Assembly: GCA_024138025.1 (NCBI GenBank)
Contig: JAMXBD010000012.1
Span: forward strand, 992,001 to 1,056,000
Direction of reading: 5' to 3'
Length of the DNA stretch: 64,000 bases
Origin: Combretum micranthum
Taxonomy: Eukaryota; Streptophyta; Magnoliopsida; Myrtales; Combretaceae
Shown here piece by piece: positions 34,042-47,334 of this stretch. The notes below the pieces were generated by a model. That model searched no databases, was not told the DNA's origin, and saw nothing but the letters and a program-made list of their open reading frames with translations. Position numbers and translations under genes: made by a program. Within the stretch, counting starts at the first letter, position 1, and every line of letters starts with the position of its first letter.

Positions 34042-35273
34042 CAACATGATTATCTTTAAATTCAATTTAGAATCTATTTAATCAAATCACAAGAATTTCA
34101 TGTACGTACATGCAATATTAGTTCATCTACTCGGCTTTCATGCAAATCATCACCGACATTATCAATTGAAATCATTATTTTTATCTAATGAAATCATCGT
34201 CATGCAGATATAGATCGTTTTTTTTTTTTTTTTTTCTGTTTACATTGTTATTATACTATGTGTCATAAAAGCAAAATCAATTTCAATGTCGTATACATCT
34301 TTTATACAAAACTAGTAGAAAATTCTTCATATTGACGACATTATGTAAGTCTAAAAATCATATACAGGTGTGTAATTTTGGCACTTATATATTTAATATA
34401 TATATATATATATATAAAAGAATATAATTTAACATTTAGATCCCAATTTAATCATCAATTTTACATTAGTCATACAATTGCAAGCAATTTAATTAATAGA
34501 TTTACTTGTATTAGTATAAATTAATGAATTTGCCCTATTCCTTGAAATTTTGGTGAAGCTCCAAATGCTTAATCCCTAATTCCACTTCAATTAGCACCTA
34601 ATAATTCAAAAGAAATTAGAGATTAGAAAGGATTTTAATTGGATATTATTTTTTTTTTTGGGAGTTCAATATGTGAGTAAAAGTGTCTATTTTCTTTTCA
34701 GAATTTGAGGAAAAGGATGTGTAACTTGGGTAGAACTTGGCCAAAATAAAAGAATGAAATTCATAGGATCAATTGGGCATCACAATGGATGGGTTTTAGA
34801 AGATTTTGAGGTAGCATTGTCTATAATTATTATATTAAAATCTTGGATGTAAGTTGATAGAAGATGATCTCGTAATAGATATGGTATAATCTTCAATTTC
34901 CTATGAAATTAATTAAATTCAACATGATTATCTTTAAATTTAATTTAGAATCTATTTAATCAAATCACAAGAATTTCATGTACGTACACGCAATATTAGT
35001 TCATCTACTCAGCTTTCATGCAAATCGTCACCAACATCATCAATTGAAATCATTATTTTTATCCAATGAAATCATCGTCATGTAGATATAGATTGTTTTT
35101 TTTTTTTTTTTTTACATTATTATTATACTATGTGTCATAAAAGCAAAATCAATTTCAATGTCGTACATGCAATATTAGTTCATCTACTCAGCTTTCATGC
35201 AAATCGTCACCAACATCATCAATTGAAATCACTCTTTTTATCTAATGAAATCATCGTCATGCAGATATAGATC

Positions 35274-35313
<40 letters not shown>

Positions 35314-36060
35314 TTTACATTGTTATTATACTATGTGTCATAAAAGCAAAATCAATTTCAATGTCGTATACATCTTTTATACAAAACTAGTAGAAAATTC
35401 TTCATATTGACGACGTTATGTAAGTCTAAAAATCATATACAGTTGTTTAATTTTGGTATTTATATATTTAATATATTTTATATATAAAAGAATATAATTT
35501 AACATTTAGATCCCAATTTAATCATCAATATTACATTAGTCATACAAATACAATCGCAAGCAATTTAATTAATAGCTTACTTGTATTAGTATAAGTTAAT
35601 GAATTTGCCCTACTCCTTGAAATTTCGGTGAAGCTCCAAATGCTTAATCCCTAATTCCACTTCAATTAGCACCTAATAATTCAAAAGAAATTAGAGATTA
35701 GAAAGGATTTTAATTGGATACAAGAATGGGGTAATATTGTATGGTTGAATTACTTGAACAATCTTACATTAAGAGTACGTTTTTGATTTTTTTTTTTTTT
35801 TTGGGAGTTCAATATGTGAATAAAGTGCCTATTTTCTGTTGAGAATTTGAGGAAAGGGATGTGTAACTTGGGTAGAACTTGGCCAAAATAAAAGAATGAA
35901 ATTCATAGGATCAATTGGGTATCACAATGGATGGGTTTTAGAAGATTTTGAGGTAGCATTGTCTATAATTATTATATTAAAATCTTGGATGTAAGTTGAT
36001 AGAAGATGATCTCGTAATAGATATGGTATAATCTTCAATTTCCTATGAAATTAATTAAAT
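34042..36060. repeat. Local triplication (878 bp, ~243 bp partial, ~898 bp)
   Basis: Unit 1 (34042-34919) is followed by a partial unit (34920-35165) and a third unit (about 35163-36060). Landmarks recurring in each are ATTAGTTCATCTACTC, ATCATCGTCATG, a poly-T tract and CTATGTGTCATAAAAGC. The poly-T tract lengths differ strongly (about 21, 18 and 38). The junction between partial and third units falls at a shared GTAC. No coding sequence is present. Confidence 0.9.
35275..35312 (+). repeat. 38-base poly-T tract
   Basis: An uninterrupted T run in the third unit of the local triplication. The homologous tracts at 34210 and 35097 are about half as long. Confidence 0.95.
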
Positions 36061-36949
36061 TTAATTACATTAATTTATTTATCTTTAATTATATAGTTTG
36101 CTTAAACTATTTACTTAAATCATCTAAATTCAATTACTAATTTAGGTTCAACATTACCCTTGTTTTCACTAATTAATTGGCACTTTCCTAAATTAACCTA
36201 CTAAAATTTAGGATATTTCATATGATTTGTGTGAAATATCATATGCTAATTGGTTTAATGAATATGTTGATATTGACATAGTGTAAGTGCGATTTAATAG
36301 ATTTGTGATATAAATATGATTAAAATAGATCATCATTACATATAGTTTGTTTTGATGTGTTTATATAATTTTTTTAATGATTTTTCATTATGAAACTAAT
36401 TAAATAGGAATATTAAATTGCTGAAAAAAAAAAAAATATATTGCTTGTTATACCATGTAATATTTAGTTAGGGTATTAAATGAATTTATTTTTGGGTAAA
36501 ATTCATGAAAATGATAGTATGTTATTTTAGAAACATAACTTTAGGATCAATAATTTGATTTCTAGCCAATCGAGCTTATTTACACCAAAATGGGCGAAAT
36601 CAAATCTTATCAAGAACCCTTTAGTGAATTAGGGCCTAAATCTATAAAATATAGCTCATATATAATATTTTGCTTTATGTGCTTAGATTCTATCACATGT
36701 GGACCTAATACCACGACCTATTCCAATTGGGTTTATTTAAAAAATATTTAAATCCATTATCAATTTTGGATATCGAATTACGTAATTGAGCTTAATATAG
36801 GACAATAAAAGGCCTAATAGCTAATTGGAGTCTAAATTAATTTCCATTGGACTTAAATGGACCAAACTAACCTAAATGGACTAAACTCAATTATAACCTA
36901 AGGACTTACATCATCGACTTATTGTCTTACGTGTGATCTATTATCATCC

Positions 36950-37502
36950 TCTAATTCATTATTAGGTACGCAATGATATGCGTGTTATTTGCTAAGATAG
37001 ACATCCTAAAACGATCTAATATAAGATAGTCCAATTGATTGTTTGAGTGTGCTTTTGTCATTTAATCTGGTTCGAAGAGCAACAACCTTGCTAGGTGATG
37101 CTAGCTTGGTAGTTTGGCGCTTAGTCATCATTGGTGGCTCAACGGATAGCTGTAGGATAAACGATATATGGATAATGTCTTCTTAGACTAGGAAAGAAAT
37201 AATGTAATCTGGTTCACATTTATGAGATCGGTTGAGCTGGATTGTAGCATGGATTAAGATAAGTAGATATATGTAATGGCTATGAATCTTAGACAGGCTA
37301 GTACTAGATGTTCCTATAGGAGACATATGTATTCGGGCTACCTATATCAACCCCCTAAGTAGTTGCCACTACTCATTACCCCTAGGTTTCTAGGCTTGTT
37401 TTTGGAGTGCGAGTGCTCCTGTGTTATTTGAATCACTTAAAATAATAACCTTAAGTATTATACGTGGTGAAACTGAGCCTTAACCCTATTTGGGGCGTTA
37501 CA
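36950..37502 (+). repeat. Fragment of the 3.49-kb LTR family, same orientation as the 7646 copy
   Basis: Shares, in order, TAGGTACGCA...GTGTTA, CATTTAATCTGGTT, GAGCAACAACCTTG, GGTAGTT, GGTTCACATTTATG, CTATATCAACCCCCTAAGTAG and GAGTGCTCC with about 9950-10450. It may end at GGGGCGTTACA (37502). The left end is unclear. Confidence 0.65.
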
Positions 37503-38640
37503 TAATTATAAAACAGGATAAGATTTGAAATATGATATGTATCCTTAAATATTTCACAATCCTTATAATAATCATAACTCCCTTTTACGATTATAGTGAT
37601 AGGATTACTATATATTCTTTAATTGAATATTTTTATTATCATAAGTGTTAATTATAATTATATTATGATAGTAATTCACTAATATTGATGATTACGACAC
37701 GTTGTTATTATTACTACTATTACTATAGTTGTAAAAATAATAATAATTTTTTTATATAAATTGCTATATATATTATGTGTCAAGTACATGATATTCATTA
37801 GTGTAATTGCAAGATTAATATAGTAATAGGGATCATCTTACGATTATTAATATAAAATAATTTAGGGCTTTAAAATTACAATTTAATATAATTAATTTAC
37901 TTCATTAAGTTTAAAATATTTTTCAGTGTTATAAGTTACTTATATGATTTTTGCTTTTAGGGATTTCAATACTAGTTATGGCATCGAAAACACACAATTC
38001 TTTTCTTTTCTTTTTGTTTTATTGTCACACAAATCAATATCATATTACATACCGATTCTGATTGGCTAAATTCATTTAAGTTTTCTATAATATAAGATAA
38101 TACCTTAGTTTTATCCTCCATCTAAGAGCTCCCTAAAATGGGTCTTCGACATTCCTTTTAACGTTTATTATCAAAGTATATTTTCTTAATATTACAAAGT
38201 TATGTTGATTATGTTCCTAATTACTAAGGAATAATTATACAAAATATATTTAATGCATTAATTATTTATTATATATTATTTTATTTTCTTTCATGAAAAA
38301 ATATGGAGTGATTTTAGGGACATTTTCTAAAATTTTCTTACAATTTTGTTACTGATTTTATTCAATTGTTATAAATCAGGTTCACTTAGAATTTTGGGAA
38401 TTACAAAAATTCAACTAGTTATATTTGTATTAGCAACAATAATAACCATAACGATGACAACAACAACAAAAATAATAATAATAATAGCATCAATTCCTTG
38501 CCTAGCATGATCAACAACTCTCAAATTAAATTAAAAATATGATTGATAATTATAATTGTGTAACTTGTATGAGCCAAACCTTCTCACCTTTGACTTGATT
38601 GTCTTATTAGAATAGAGGTGAATGTTGCCTCTTTATATGA
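37503..38640. other. Gene-free AT-rich stretch
   Basis: Nothing coding is seen. ATT/ATA microsatellite-like tracts occur at about 37705-37750 and 38460-38490. Confidence 0.4.
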
Positions 38641-39110
38641 TTTTTTTGGCACCATATGCACGTAATTAAATATTAATATTCAATAGATAATGCATTATAT
38701 TTTTTAATATTTTAATTATTTTAATAATATTGTGCATTTTTTGCAAAATTATATTAAGTAATATTATTTTAATATATAATATTTTATGTTATAATATACA
38801 TTTAATTTGTTTTTTAACTTATTTATTAAGCACATTAGAAAAATTTATAACATAGGATGGTTAAAAGACAAGTTTTGCCTATTTTAACTAAAAGAGGCGA
38901 GTTTGTGTCTTGGCTTGGCTAAAAAGGCAAGTTTTGCCCCAACATCCCAATCAGTAGCCAAATTCCAAATTCGTCTTTTTTGTAAATAGAGGAGAGTTTG
39001 GCTATTGTCTAGGATATTGAGGCACAACTTGTCTTATTGTCCTAGCCGGAGGTGAGTTTCATCTCTCAATAGAAAAAGAGATTTTTTTTTTTTTTCATGG
39101 AGAAGTGAAA
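38641..39110. repeat. Member of the GAGGCGAA-type repeat family
   Basis: Contains GACAAGTTTTGCC, AGAGGCGAGTTTG, GGCAAGTTTTGCCCC and GGAGGTGAGTTTCATCTC (38867-39063). These are like the motifs near 21160 and 24100. Boundaries are undefined. Confidence 0.45.
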
Positions 39111-41338
39111 TTCCCATTGTTTTCTTACCTCCTAAGCCCAAAATTTTATTAGTATTCTGTAAACATCTACTCGAAATATTATGATCTTAAATAAACTTTC
39201 CCTTAAATATTTTGACCATCTTGTATACTAGACCAAATTTGTTTAAACTCACATTTATAGACTATAGAGATATATATATTTTTTCTTTTGATTAAAATAA
39301 TCTTAATATTTAACATCAACTTAAACACAACTAGGATTGCTTATTATTATTATTATTATTATCGCGTTAAATATTTTCAAGCTGGTAAAATCATTTTAGT
39401 AACTCATTTATGTTTTTATACACATATCATATACTATTTATACGATTGTCCCGACCGTCATCGTTGAACCGCAGTCTATCTATACATCGACTTTTCCTCT
39501 CTCTTCTCGGTTTTTCCATGGTTCATTTATTGGATCATGATGTTCTCCAAGTCCAAAACATCGAATCTAGGCAAGGAAAGGACAACCACCTAGCCGAAGT
39601 CTATATATATATTATACGGAGGACCAGGACGCGGCACGGAGTGCCTTAATGTGCGAGGGGGATCGTTGCAAGGGTTTATTTCTCTTTTCACTAGGTTTTA
39701 AATGACTTGGCAAAAAAGTAGAACTTTCTTTCAATTTAGACTGAAAAAGTGAACCGCGACTGGATTCAAATTTTATTAAAGAATAAAAATATTTTAATAG
39801 TAAATAAGAAAATGAAAATTATTAAAATTAGAGAGAGAAAAAATGACTACCAACTTTTTAAAAAAATATTCCCTAAATACAAACAAGATGATTTTTTAAT
39901 TATAAAATAACCAATACTAAATTATATATTCAACAAGTAATTTGCAGTTTTACTAAATAATCACCTTTTTAAGATACGATCTAGTAAAAGTTGTACAACA
40001 CTAAATTCACTATTTTCTTAAAGAATCGCATTTTTAAGATGCAACTCAGGTTTTAACATGTAAGTTGTTTTTATATACATAACTCAAGTATTAATAATAG
40101 AATCGTATCTCATAAATGTAATTTTATATTGATATTTTGATAATTAGTTTTATATAATTTGTATTTATGTAATTTTTATTTGAAAGTGCCATTAATCATA
40201 ACTCGGAATAAAGACTAAATTATCATGATGATTTTATAACTTTATTTAATATTACCGGTGTAATTATAAATAATATTTATCATCTCATTTAGTACCTGCA
40301 ATATCATAGTATTTCTTATATTTTTAATAACCCTTATCTTCTAAGTTTACCACTGTTAAAATTTTTTATTCTTTATTTGAATTTGTACTTTAGAACCGTG
40401 ATGGTCGCTTTCCTTAACTAAAATTCAATCGTGATACATCCGAAAGCTTAATACTTAAGTTATGAACCAAGGCTTCCTTAAGAAGAAGAAGACGGACCAA
40501 GTCCCATGCAGCACAATGTCGGCTGATGTGGTCCTTCTATGTTACTACTTTTGGAATTTTCCATAAGGTTCCAAAGAGAGCCACTTCGGCATATCTCTCA
40601 CAAAAGAAATATTCTTCATTTTTTACTTGCACACTATTTCAATATAGTATTCTATTTCATTTTTTTCTGGGATTTATATTAATATAAGAAAAGTTACATC
40701 CAAAAACATAATAGTTGAAATAAGTTTAAATAAAGTATTTATATTTAGAATGGTTTACAAAAGGAAAAAAACTATCATTGAGTGAGTCATATAAAAGATT
40801 GCTAACACCTACAATGATGTTGTTAGAAAAACACTAACACGTCTCATTATTTAATCAAATAAATATATAAAGAATAGTTAAGAAACAAGAAAATAAAAAG
40901 TGTAAAAATATTTATTAAAAATTCCTAAAATTAGAATATTGTAGAAACATTAAATTAAGTTAACAAAAATTGGATTAAATATAAAAGTAAAAAATGTAAA
41001 AATTTTATAAAAAGTGCATAACAACAACAACAACAACTACAAATCAACCACCTAAGGCTACAATATAATTGGTGAGGTTTGAACTACTTAATTTTGAGGG
41101 TCATTCAACCAACAACCTTAGAGGGTCCCCCTATAAGATTTAAAGGACAAAAGAGAAAAAAAAAAGTGCTAAGAAAATTCAATTGAGTCACACGATCAAT
41201 TATCAGGAGATTGGATTTTAAGGTTTTTATTTTTCTTAATAAAAAGAGGGCAGTAAGTGACCACCCAACATGAGAAAATGATTGCATAATAAGAGATGTT
41301 GACGAACCACATCTGGATGGTTATGGAATCCCCCTACC
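39111..41338. other. Gene-free stretch with one GC-richer patch
   Basis: Mostly AT-rich. A patch at 39440-39660 is less AT-rich and holds a plus-strand 79-codon frame (39410-39649) rich in Leu and Arg. I see no recognisable domain and do not call it a gene. Confidence 0.35.
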
Positions 41339-41346
41339 CGAGCGAT

Positions 41347-42198
41347 AGGGGTGGGCACGGATCGGTTTGGTTCGGTTTTTCCATCCCAAACCAAACCATT
41401 AAGTAACGGTTTGGTTTGGATTATAAATTTTTTAAACCATTAAATAATGGTTTGGCTCGGTTTGGATTACGGTTTAAATCAAAATTCTAACTAAAAATCT
41501 TCCTTGTGCTAGTTTTTTTATATTTGTGTAGATTTTTAAATATTTATATCATTTTACAAAGTTGATATTATAAACCACGATAAAATTCTTTATAAATTCA
41601 TCATACTTTTAATCTATAGTTCTCTATAAAATCAATTATCCACCAATAAAATAAATTCACTAACCAATACATAGTAAGTTATAATTTATGACCATCATGT
41701 CAATTATCTACCAATAATTTAGCTAAAATAAAAAATCATCTCTCAACAAAATTCATCAATGAATAAAATGACCATTTGACAAAATATATTAAACAATTAA
41801 TACATAATGAAAGTTTATAACTAAATAAATAAATTTCATACTTTACAAAGTTAAAAGCTATTAAAAAAACAATAGTTCATCATCAACAAAAAATTACATA
41901 TCATGAGCTTAAAAAAAATTTTAAAACGAACAAGTTGATTTTAATTAATATTCACAAATAATAAATATAATTAATGAAATCATATAAATATATAGTAAAA
42001 TATTATTATATTTTTAAAAACGGTTGGTTCGGTTTACGGATTGGTTTGGTTTACCTTCCAAACCAAACATAAATTACGAATTGTTCGGATTTGAAAAATT
42101 TCAAACCAAACCATGAAAAAAAACCATATTTTCTGTTTGGATTGGTTCGGTTACGGATTGGATTGGTTTGGTTTGGTCGGTTTTTTTGCCCACCCGTA
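41347..42198. mobile_element. hAT-type MITE, ~852 bp, 8-bp target duplication
   Basis: Left end AGGGGTGGGCACGG; the right end in reverse complement is TACGGGTGGGCAAAA. It is flanked by CGAGCGAT at 41339-41346 and 42199-42206. Many GGTTTGGTTCGG and AACCAAACC motifs lie in inverted orientation near the ends. The interior is AT-rich and non-coding. The exact first base is ambiguous by one, because a T is shared with the target copy. Confidence 0.87.
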
Positions 42199-42206
42199 CG
42201 AGCGAT

Positions 42207-43658
42207 GGCCAAGCACCCCCTATTTGGCAACAATCGAGGCGAATCCATCCTTTTAATTTAATTTTTCTTTTTTTTGTTGATTATATATGTAATATATTTA
42301 TATATATTCTAATGCTGTTTTATGAAGAAAAAGATTGACTTTTTTCTTTTTTAATTATATTTTTAAATTTATTTTGATTTTTTAACTAATACATATGTAT
42401 ATATATATAAGGAATAGATATTACCTACTCATTCACTTTATTTTGTAATAGTAATTTTAATGCAATCTTATTTCTTATAAAAAGTTATTACTTTGTTTAG
42501 TTGAGTGCAATGATAATCCTAAAAGAATCCTTATTAAAAAAAATATTGAATAGCTATTATATTTTATTATTCAAACCCATAAATAGTAACTCAATGCTAG
42601 GTTTGACTTTTTTCTAAAATATCCTAATTTAAATAAAAATTAATAAATAAAAATCTTATTATTTGTTTATTCTATTCTTGAATAATGGTAATTAAATTCT
42701 ATTAAAGTCAGTTCATTGTTATTCATTCAATAAAACAAATAGTTAGTACATAAAATAACTTTTGCAAATTAAACAAAGAAGGATAGCTATACTTCAAATA
42801 ATAAGGTAGAATCATCATTCTATTCTAACAAAAACGAAATACAGTGCTAAGATAATGTTTAAGAATAATTAGTACATATTTAATAGATCTCTCTCTTACC
42901 TAACTATAATGACGTCCAGACTCAGCAAACAACTCAATATTAGTATGTCTAAGTATTATGGTCATGCACGGACATAGAGAATAATCACTTTATTTCGGAC
43001 GCCTCCATACCAACGAGAGAAGGGTTTTCGTATGGCATAAGCCATCTAGTACCTTTCCTTCCATTTAGTTATCTGTAGCTTTCGTAGCCCCCTAGAGGAA
43101 GTAAAGGATTCGGTATAAAAGTTATTGTGATGTAACGGTAACTTTTTCAAATTAATATATATATATATAAATATATTTGATTTATATTTGATCTATTATT
43201 AAAAATTATTAGTTTAATTTTATTTGTATATAATTTGTTATAAATAATTTATTAAAAAATTAAAAAAAAATATCTATATCTGTAATCTGTTAATAAATAA
43301 ACAAACAAACCTAAGTCAAAGTTCAAGCTTTCGCATAATATATCAAATACTTGTAAGAAAAAAAAATATTAAAAAAAGTTCCGGAAATCACGAGGGATTT
43401 TTCATAGATATAACTCATATATATAATAATATATATAAATTGTAGTAGCTGCCAGTCGTCAGCATAACAAAAATATTGCTAAAAGAGCTGAAGCTATAAA
43501 TAATTAAATACAATAAACCATTCTTAGAAAAAGCAGTCCTGTGCCAACATAAATAAATAAATAAATACATACGATAAAACAATCTTGTATTTAATCCAAG
43601 ATATATTTTAGCTATTGGAAACTTCATGATTTGCTCGAAGGAAAGTGCTTTAGGCAAA
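42207..43658. other. Gene-free stretch
   Basis: AT-rich with several TA microsatellites (about 42396-42410, 43157-43170). A GC-richer patch at 42905-43110 contains no recognised feature. Confidence 0.4.
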
Positions 43659-43890
43659 GGGTCTGTTTGGATTGTCTGTTTTTCATCTGTATCTGTATCT
43701 TTTTTAAAATGATATGTGCAAAATATATCCGATTTGCATCTAAATTTTATCTATATTTATTTTATTTGATCTTTTGATGAGAACTGTCAACTTTTTTTTA
43801 TCTATATCTATTTCTTGATAAATAATTTGTTAGAAAAAAGTTTAAAAAAGTGTCTGTATCTGCCGGAAAAAAGCCAAAACAAACAGACCC
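43659..43890. mobile_element. Tourist-like MITE, 232 bp
   Basis: Starts GGGTCTGTTTGGATTGTCTG, and the reverse complement of the right end is GGGTCTGTTTGTTTTGG. The interior ATCTGTATCTGTATC and ATGAGAACTGTCAAC blocks are shared, inverted, with 45689-45918. The flanks AAA and TAA suggest a decayed 3-bp target. Confidence 0.78.
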
Positions 43891-45685
43891 TAAAGAGCCG
43901 AATGAAAAGTTCAGTTCCCCCCTCCTTTAAAATTGTAATAAATAGTATTTGGTCAGAAAAATTAGCTAGGACCATTGTAATTACGTAATATGAATACAAG
44001 ACTCTTATATCACGTCCGTGGGAATGAATCCATAATAGAATTGTAATTTTGATATTTATTCTAATATCTATGTTTGATTGTATTTTTAAAAGTTGAAATT
44101 ATGATTTCTTATTCATAAATGATTAATATTAAATTATCTTTTTATCCTCCTATTATTCATTATTTATGTTAATTACTAGAAAAATTTTTGACATATAATA
44201 TATCAATTCCATGATATATCTACACAATAGAATGGATTTATTATTCTATCTTCCATTCAATTCTAATTCATTCTATTTTGAACAATTCTTGCCTATCAAA
44301 CATGACATTAAGGATCCAAGTTATGAAAAAAAAGTCAAAAAGAAAGTCAATCAAAACATGAAAGGTTCCAACTAATTTTAATGCAAACATAGACTAATCT
44401 ACAGCTTTCAAACCTCTTTTTAGGAGTATCATAAGCATTTTTTTTTTAAATTTTATTAATTTCTGACTTTTTAGCTGGTAAGTATATAGATACTAGGTTT
44501 TCTTTTTCTCATAACGAATCATATGTGAATCTAAAGAATCACAATCGAAGTCATTCCGCGTTTCGGGGCAACATATTCAGACGTTCTGGAACCACAATTG
44601 TCTTGTCTATAGACATATATATATATATATATATAAATATCCCTTATATGTGTTTTTATATACATTTTTTTTCCCTTGACTCAGCAAAAAACTCACCTAG
44701 ATGGAAAATGATAAATCAAAAGAGTTAAAACATAATTAAAAATATGAACTTTAGACGACTTTGAGCAATTAATTCTAAGGATAACTTTTATAGTACGGTG
44801 GAACAGGTCAACCTATTATCTTACAAAGATAAATTGTTTTGTAAAGATAGTAATTAGGAGGAGAATAGCATATCCGCAAGTAATTAGCTCAAAATTAATT
44901 TGATTAGGGAAGTTTGTTTTGAGTTTTACTGACTAATATGAAAAAGAAAAACAGTAAAATCCTCCTTAAATAACATAAATGAATAAACAAACTTAAATGG
45001 CTGGGGTAGGCTAGTTTGACCATCAATTAATACACAGCCAGCTTTCATCGCACGCTTCATATGTTGGATATTTGTCATCTCTATTTGGTAGAAACAACAG
45101 AGACGATGGACTCCCTTGCTTGTTTTGCCTAGAATATTTTCCGAACCTTTTTTGACGTGCTCTTTAGTGTGACACTTAATGCCTAAATTTTAATCTATTT
45201 TTCAATCACCCACCTAAATTTTGAGATTATAAATAACTTTATTAAGTAAGTGGACTTTTGAACATCAATAACAGTGTATGTATTAACTTGGTTAAATTGT
45301 TTTTTTAACCCATTATACACTACCTGTATTAACTCCACTAAATTCCTTTTTTAACCAATTATTAATTTATTATAGACTATCACATATCCCTTGATATTAT
45401 TTTAATAGGAACATATTTTACCTAGCGCATTCATAGCTAGTGTAAATGGCTCCTTGTAATATGGAGTCAACACCTTATTGTTAAAATATCAGGTATTTTA
45501 AATAAAATATATTCTTGCGACATGTAATTTTTCATAATTGATTAAAAAACCTACTGGATAGATGAATTTAAACAGTGCTTACACAGCTACAATCAATACT
45601 TTGAGGGTCAAATTTAACACTGAAATTAACCATCTCAAAATATAGGTAATTAATTAAAAAAATTTTGATAACAAAATTTAACATC
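43891..45685. other. Gene-free stretch
   Basis: AT-rich; an (AT)n tract lies at about 44616-44634. No convincing ORF, RNA gene or complete element was recognised. Confidence 0.4.
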
Positions 45686-45688
45686 TTA

Positions 45689-45918
45689 GGGTTTGTTTGT
45701 TTGTTTGCACATTCCAAATACAGATACTTTTTTCAAACTTTTTTCTAACAAATTATTTATAAAGAATTGGATTCAGATAAAAAAAAAGTAGATAGTTCTC
45801 ATTAAAAAATTAAATAGATCAAATACATATAAAATATAAATGTAAATAAGATATATTTACATGTATCATTTTGAAAAAGATACAGATATAGATAAAAATA
45901 GACCATCCAAACAGATCC
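45689..45918. mobile_element. Tourist/PIF-like MITE, 230 bp, TTA target duplication
   Basis: Begins GGGTTTGTTTG and ends CCATCCAAACAGATCC, with TTA at 45686-45688 and 45919-45921. A 3-bp TTA duplication is standard for PIF/Harbinger MITEs. It is an inverted homologue of 43659-43890. Confidence 0.85.
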
Positions 45919-46302
45919 TTATTATTTTGCCACTTACATGCATAATAATATTATTATATATATATGATATTTGTTAGTTCCATTGCACGATATAAATATA
46001 AATTTATATGACTTATGATAAGGTTGATGGAGAATTCGGGTTAAAATGTTAAAAGAAACTGTTACAAAAAAAAAAAACCCCTTAAAAACTAGCAATCTTG
46101 TTAATTAAGCAAACAAACTACCATAAATAAGATTTTCTCTAAATTTACACGTATTTTAAGAGCAGATACTTAGAATCAAGTGGTTATAGATGAAGAAATG
46201 AACTCGTTATAAAGGATTAGTAGCATAAATTATCATTATTATATACATTCCGTAATTTTATGACACACACACACACATATATATCAGTAAATTTATTATG
46301 AA

Positions 46303-46501
46303 TGTGAAACCCCTCAAACATAGATGGTAAAACTTAAATCGTAGAGGTGTCTTTTGGTGTAGTGGCTCGGAGTTTGTTGAAACTTTAGAGTTAAGTATGA
46401 TGAGTGACCTCCCAGGAAGTATTGGCACCAAAAGGACAAAACCGTGTGGTATGTAATCAAAGTGGACAATACCTTGGTGGGTGGAGTTTTAGGGCATTAC
46501 A
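46303..46501 (+). repeat. Cassandra 5' LTR with internally deleted 5S-like segment
   Basis: GAGTTAAGTATGATGAGTGACC joins the A-box-like start directly to the C-box-like end. The intervening 25-30 bases, present in its partner LTR (46690-46745), are gone. Confidence 0.82.
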
Positions 46502-46620
46502 GATAGTATTAGAACAGTTCACAAGCAAAAAAATGGAGGAGTGTGTCCTCACTGTCTGGTGTGGTTTTGGATTTATGTAACGAAACTGATGAGGACGTCA
46601 ATTCTATAAGTGGGGGAGTA

Positions 46621-46841
46621 TGTGATACTCCTTAAATATAGATGGTGAAACTCTCATAGCAGAGACTCTTTTTCGTGTAGTGATTTGAAGTTCGCTGGAA
46701 TTCCAGAGCTAAGCGTATTATGTGCAGAGCAATCTCATGATGAGTGAGCCCCTATGAAGTGTTGGTACCAAAAGAATAAAACTGTGTGGCGTGTGGCCAA
46801 AGTGAATAATACCTCGGTGGATGAAGTTCCGGAGCGTTGCA
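46621..46841 (+). repeat. Cassandra 3' LTR
   Basis: Starts TGTGATACTCC and ends GAGCGTTGCA. The 5S-like segment at about 46690-46765 retains GAATTCCAGAGCTAAGCG and the GATGAGTGAGCC stretch. Confidence 0.85.
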
Positions 46842-47334
46842 TTGAATTATTTCAAAACTTTTATAGTATTAATATATCAAGCAAAGAAGCACATGTATTT
46901 ATCACTTCGCTTGGTTTATAAAAATACCGAAATATAATTCTCTTATTAATAAATTTCCCTTTTGTATTTCATTGAACAAGTTGGACTTCTTGTCCTCGCG
47001 AACATCTTGGTTTAAAACAATTTACTAGATTACACATCTTGAGTGAGTCAAATCCATGTCAATTCAATGTTCATTGGAATTTGATTTAACAACAGATAAG
47101 CATTTTTTTTTTGCCACATAACAACAGATAAGTTTGAGTTTAAATTTGCGTTTAGTTTAGTTGAGTTATTTGATTTGACTTTCATGATATTTAACTTGAC
47201 TAATTTATATGTCTAATTTAATTTAAATCGAGTTTAAATGTTAATTAAGTTTTTTCCTTTGTGATTACAATGGAAAGAGGGATTCCACTTTGGTACATTG
47301 CACTTGAGCGACTAAATTGATGCTACTAAACTAC

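Larger units (their letters stand above)
46303..46841 (+). mobile_element. Second Cassandra TRIM, short-LTR form
   Basis: 5' LTR 46303-46501, internal 46502-46620 and 3' LTR 46621-46841. The primer site is degenerate (GATAGTATTAGAACAG) and the purine tract is AAGTGGGGGAG. The internal TATGTAACGAAACTGATGAGGA block is shared with the element at 6511. Flanks ATGAA and TTGAA are a target duplication with one change. The LTRs lack the 3' extension of about 130 bp present in the 6511 element. In the 5' LTR the middle of the 5S-like segment is deleted. Confidence 0.88.

Noticed and set aside
39410..39649. 79-codon plus-strand frame in a GC-richer patch
   Set aside because: No recognised domain, no splice partner and no conserved context; kept only as a note in the gene-free stretch.
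42051..42248. 65-codon minus-strand frame with Asn/Pro/Arg repeats
   Set aside because: A translation of the GGTTTGGTTCGG subterminal motifs of the hAT MITE; it also crosses the element's edge.
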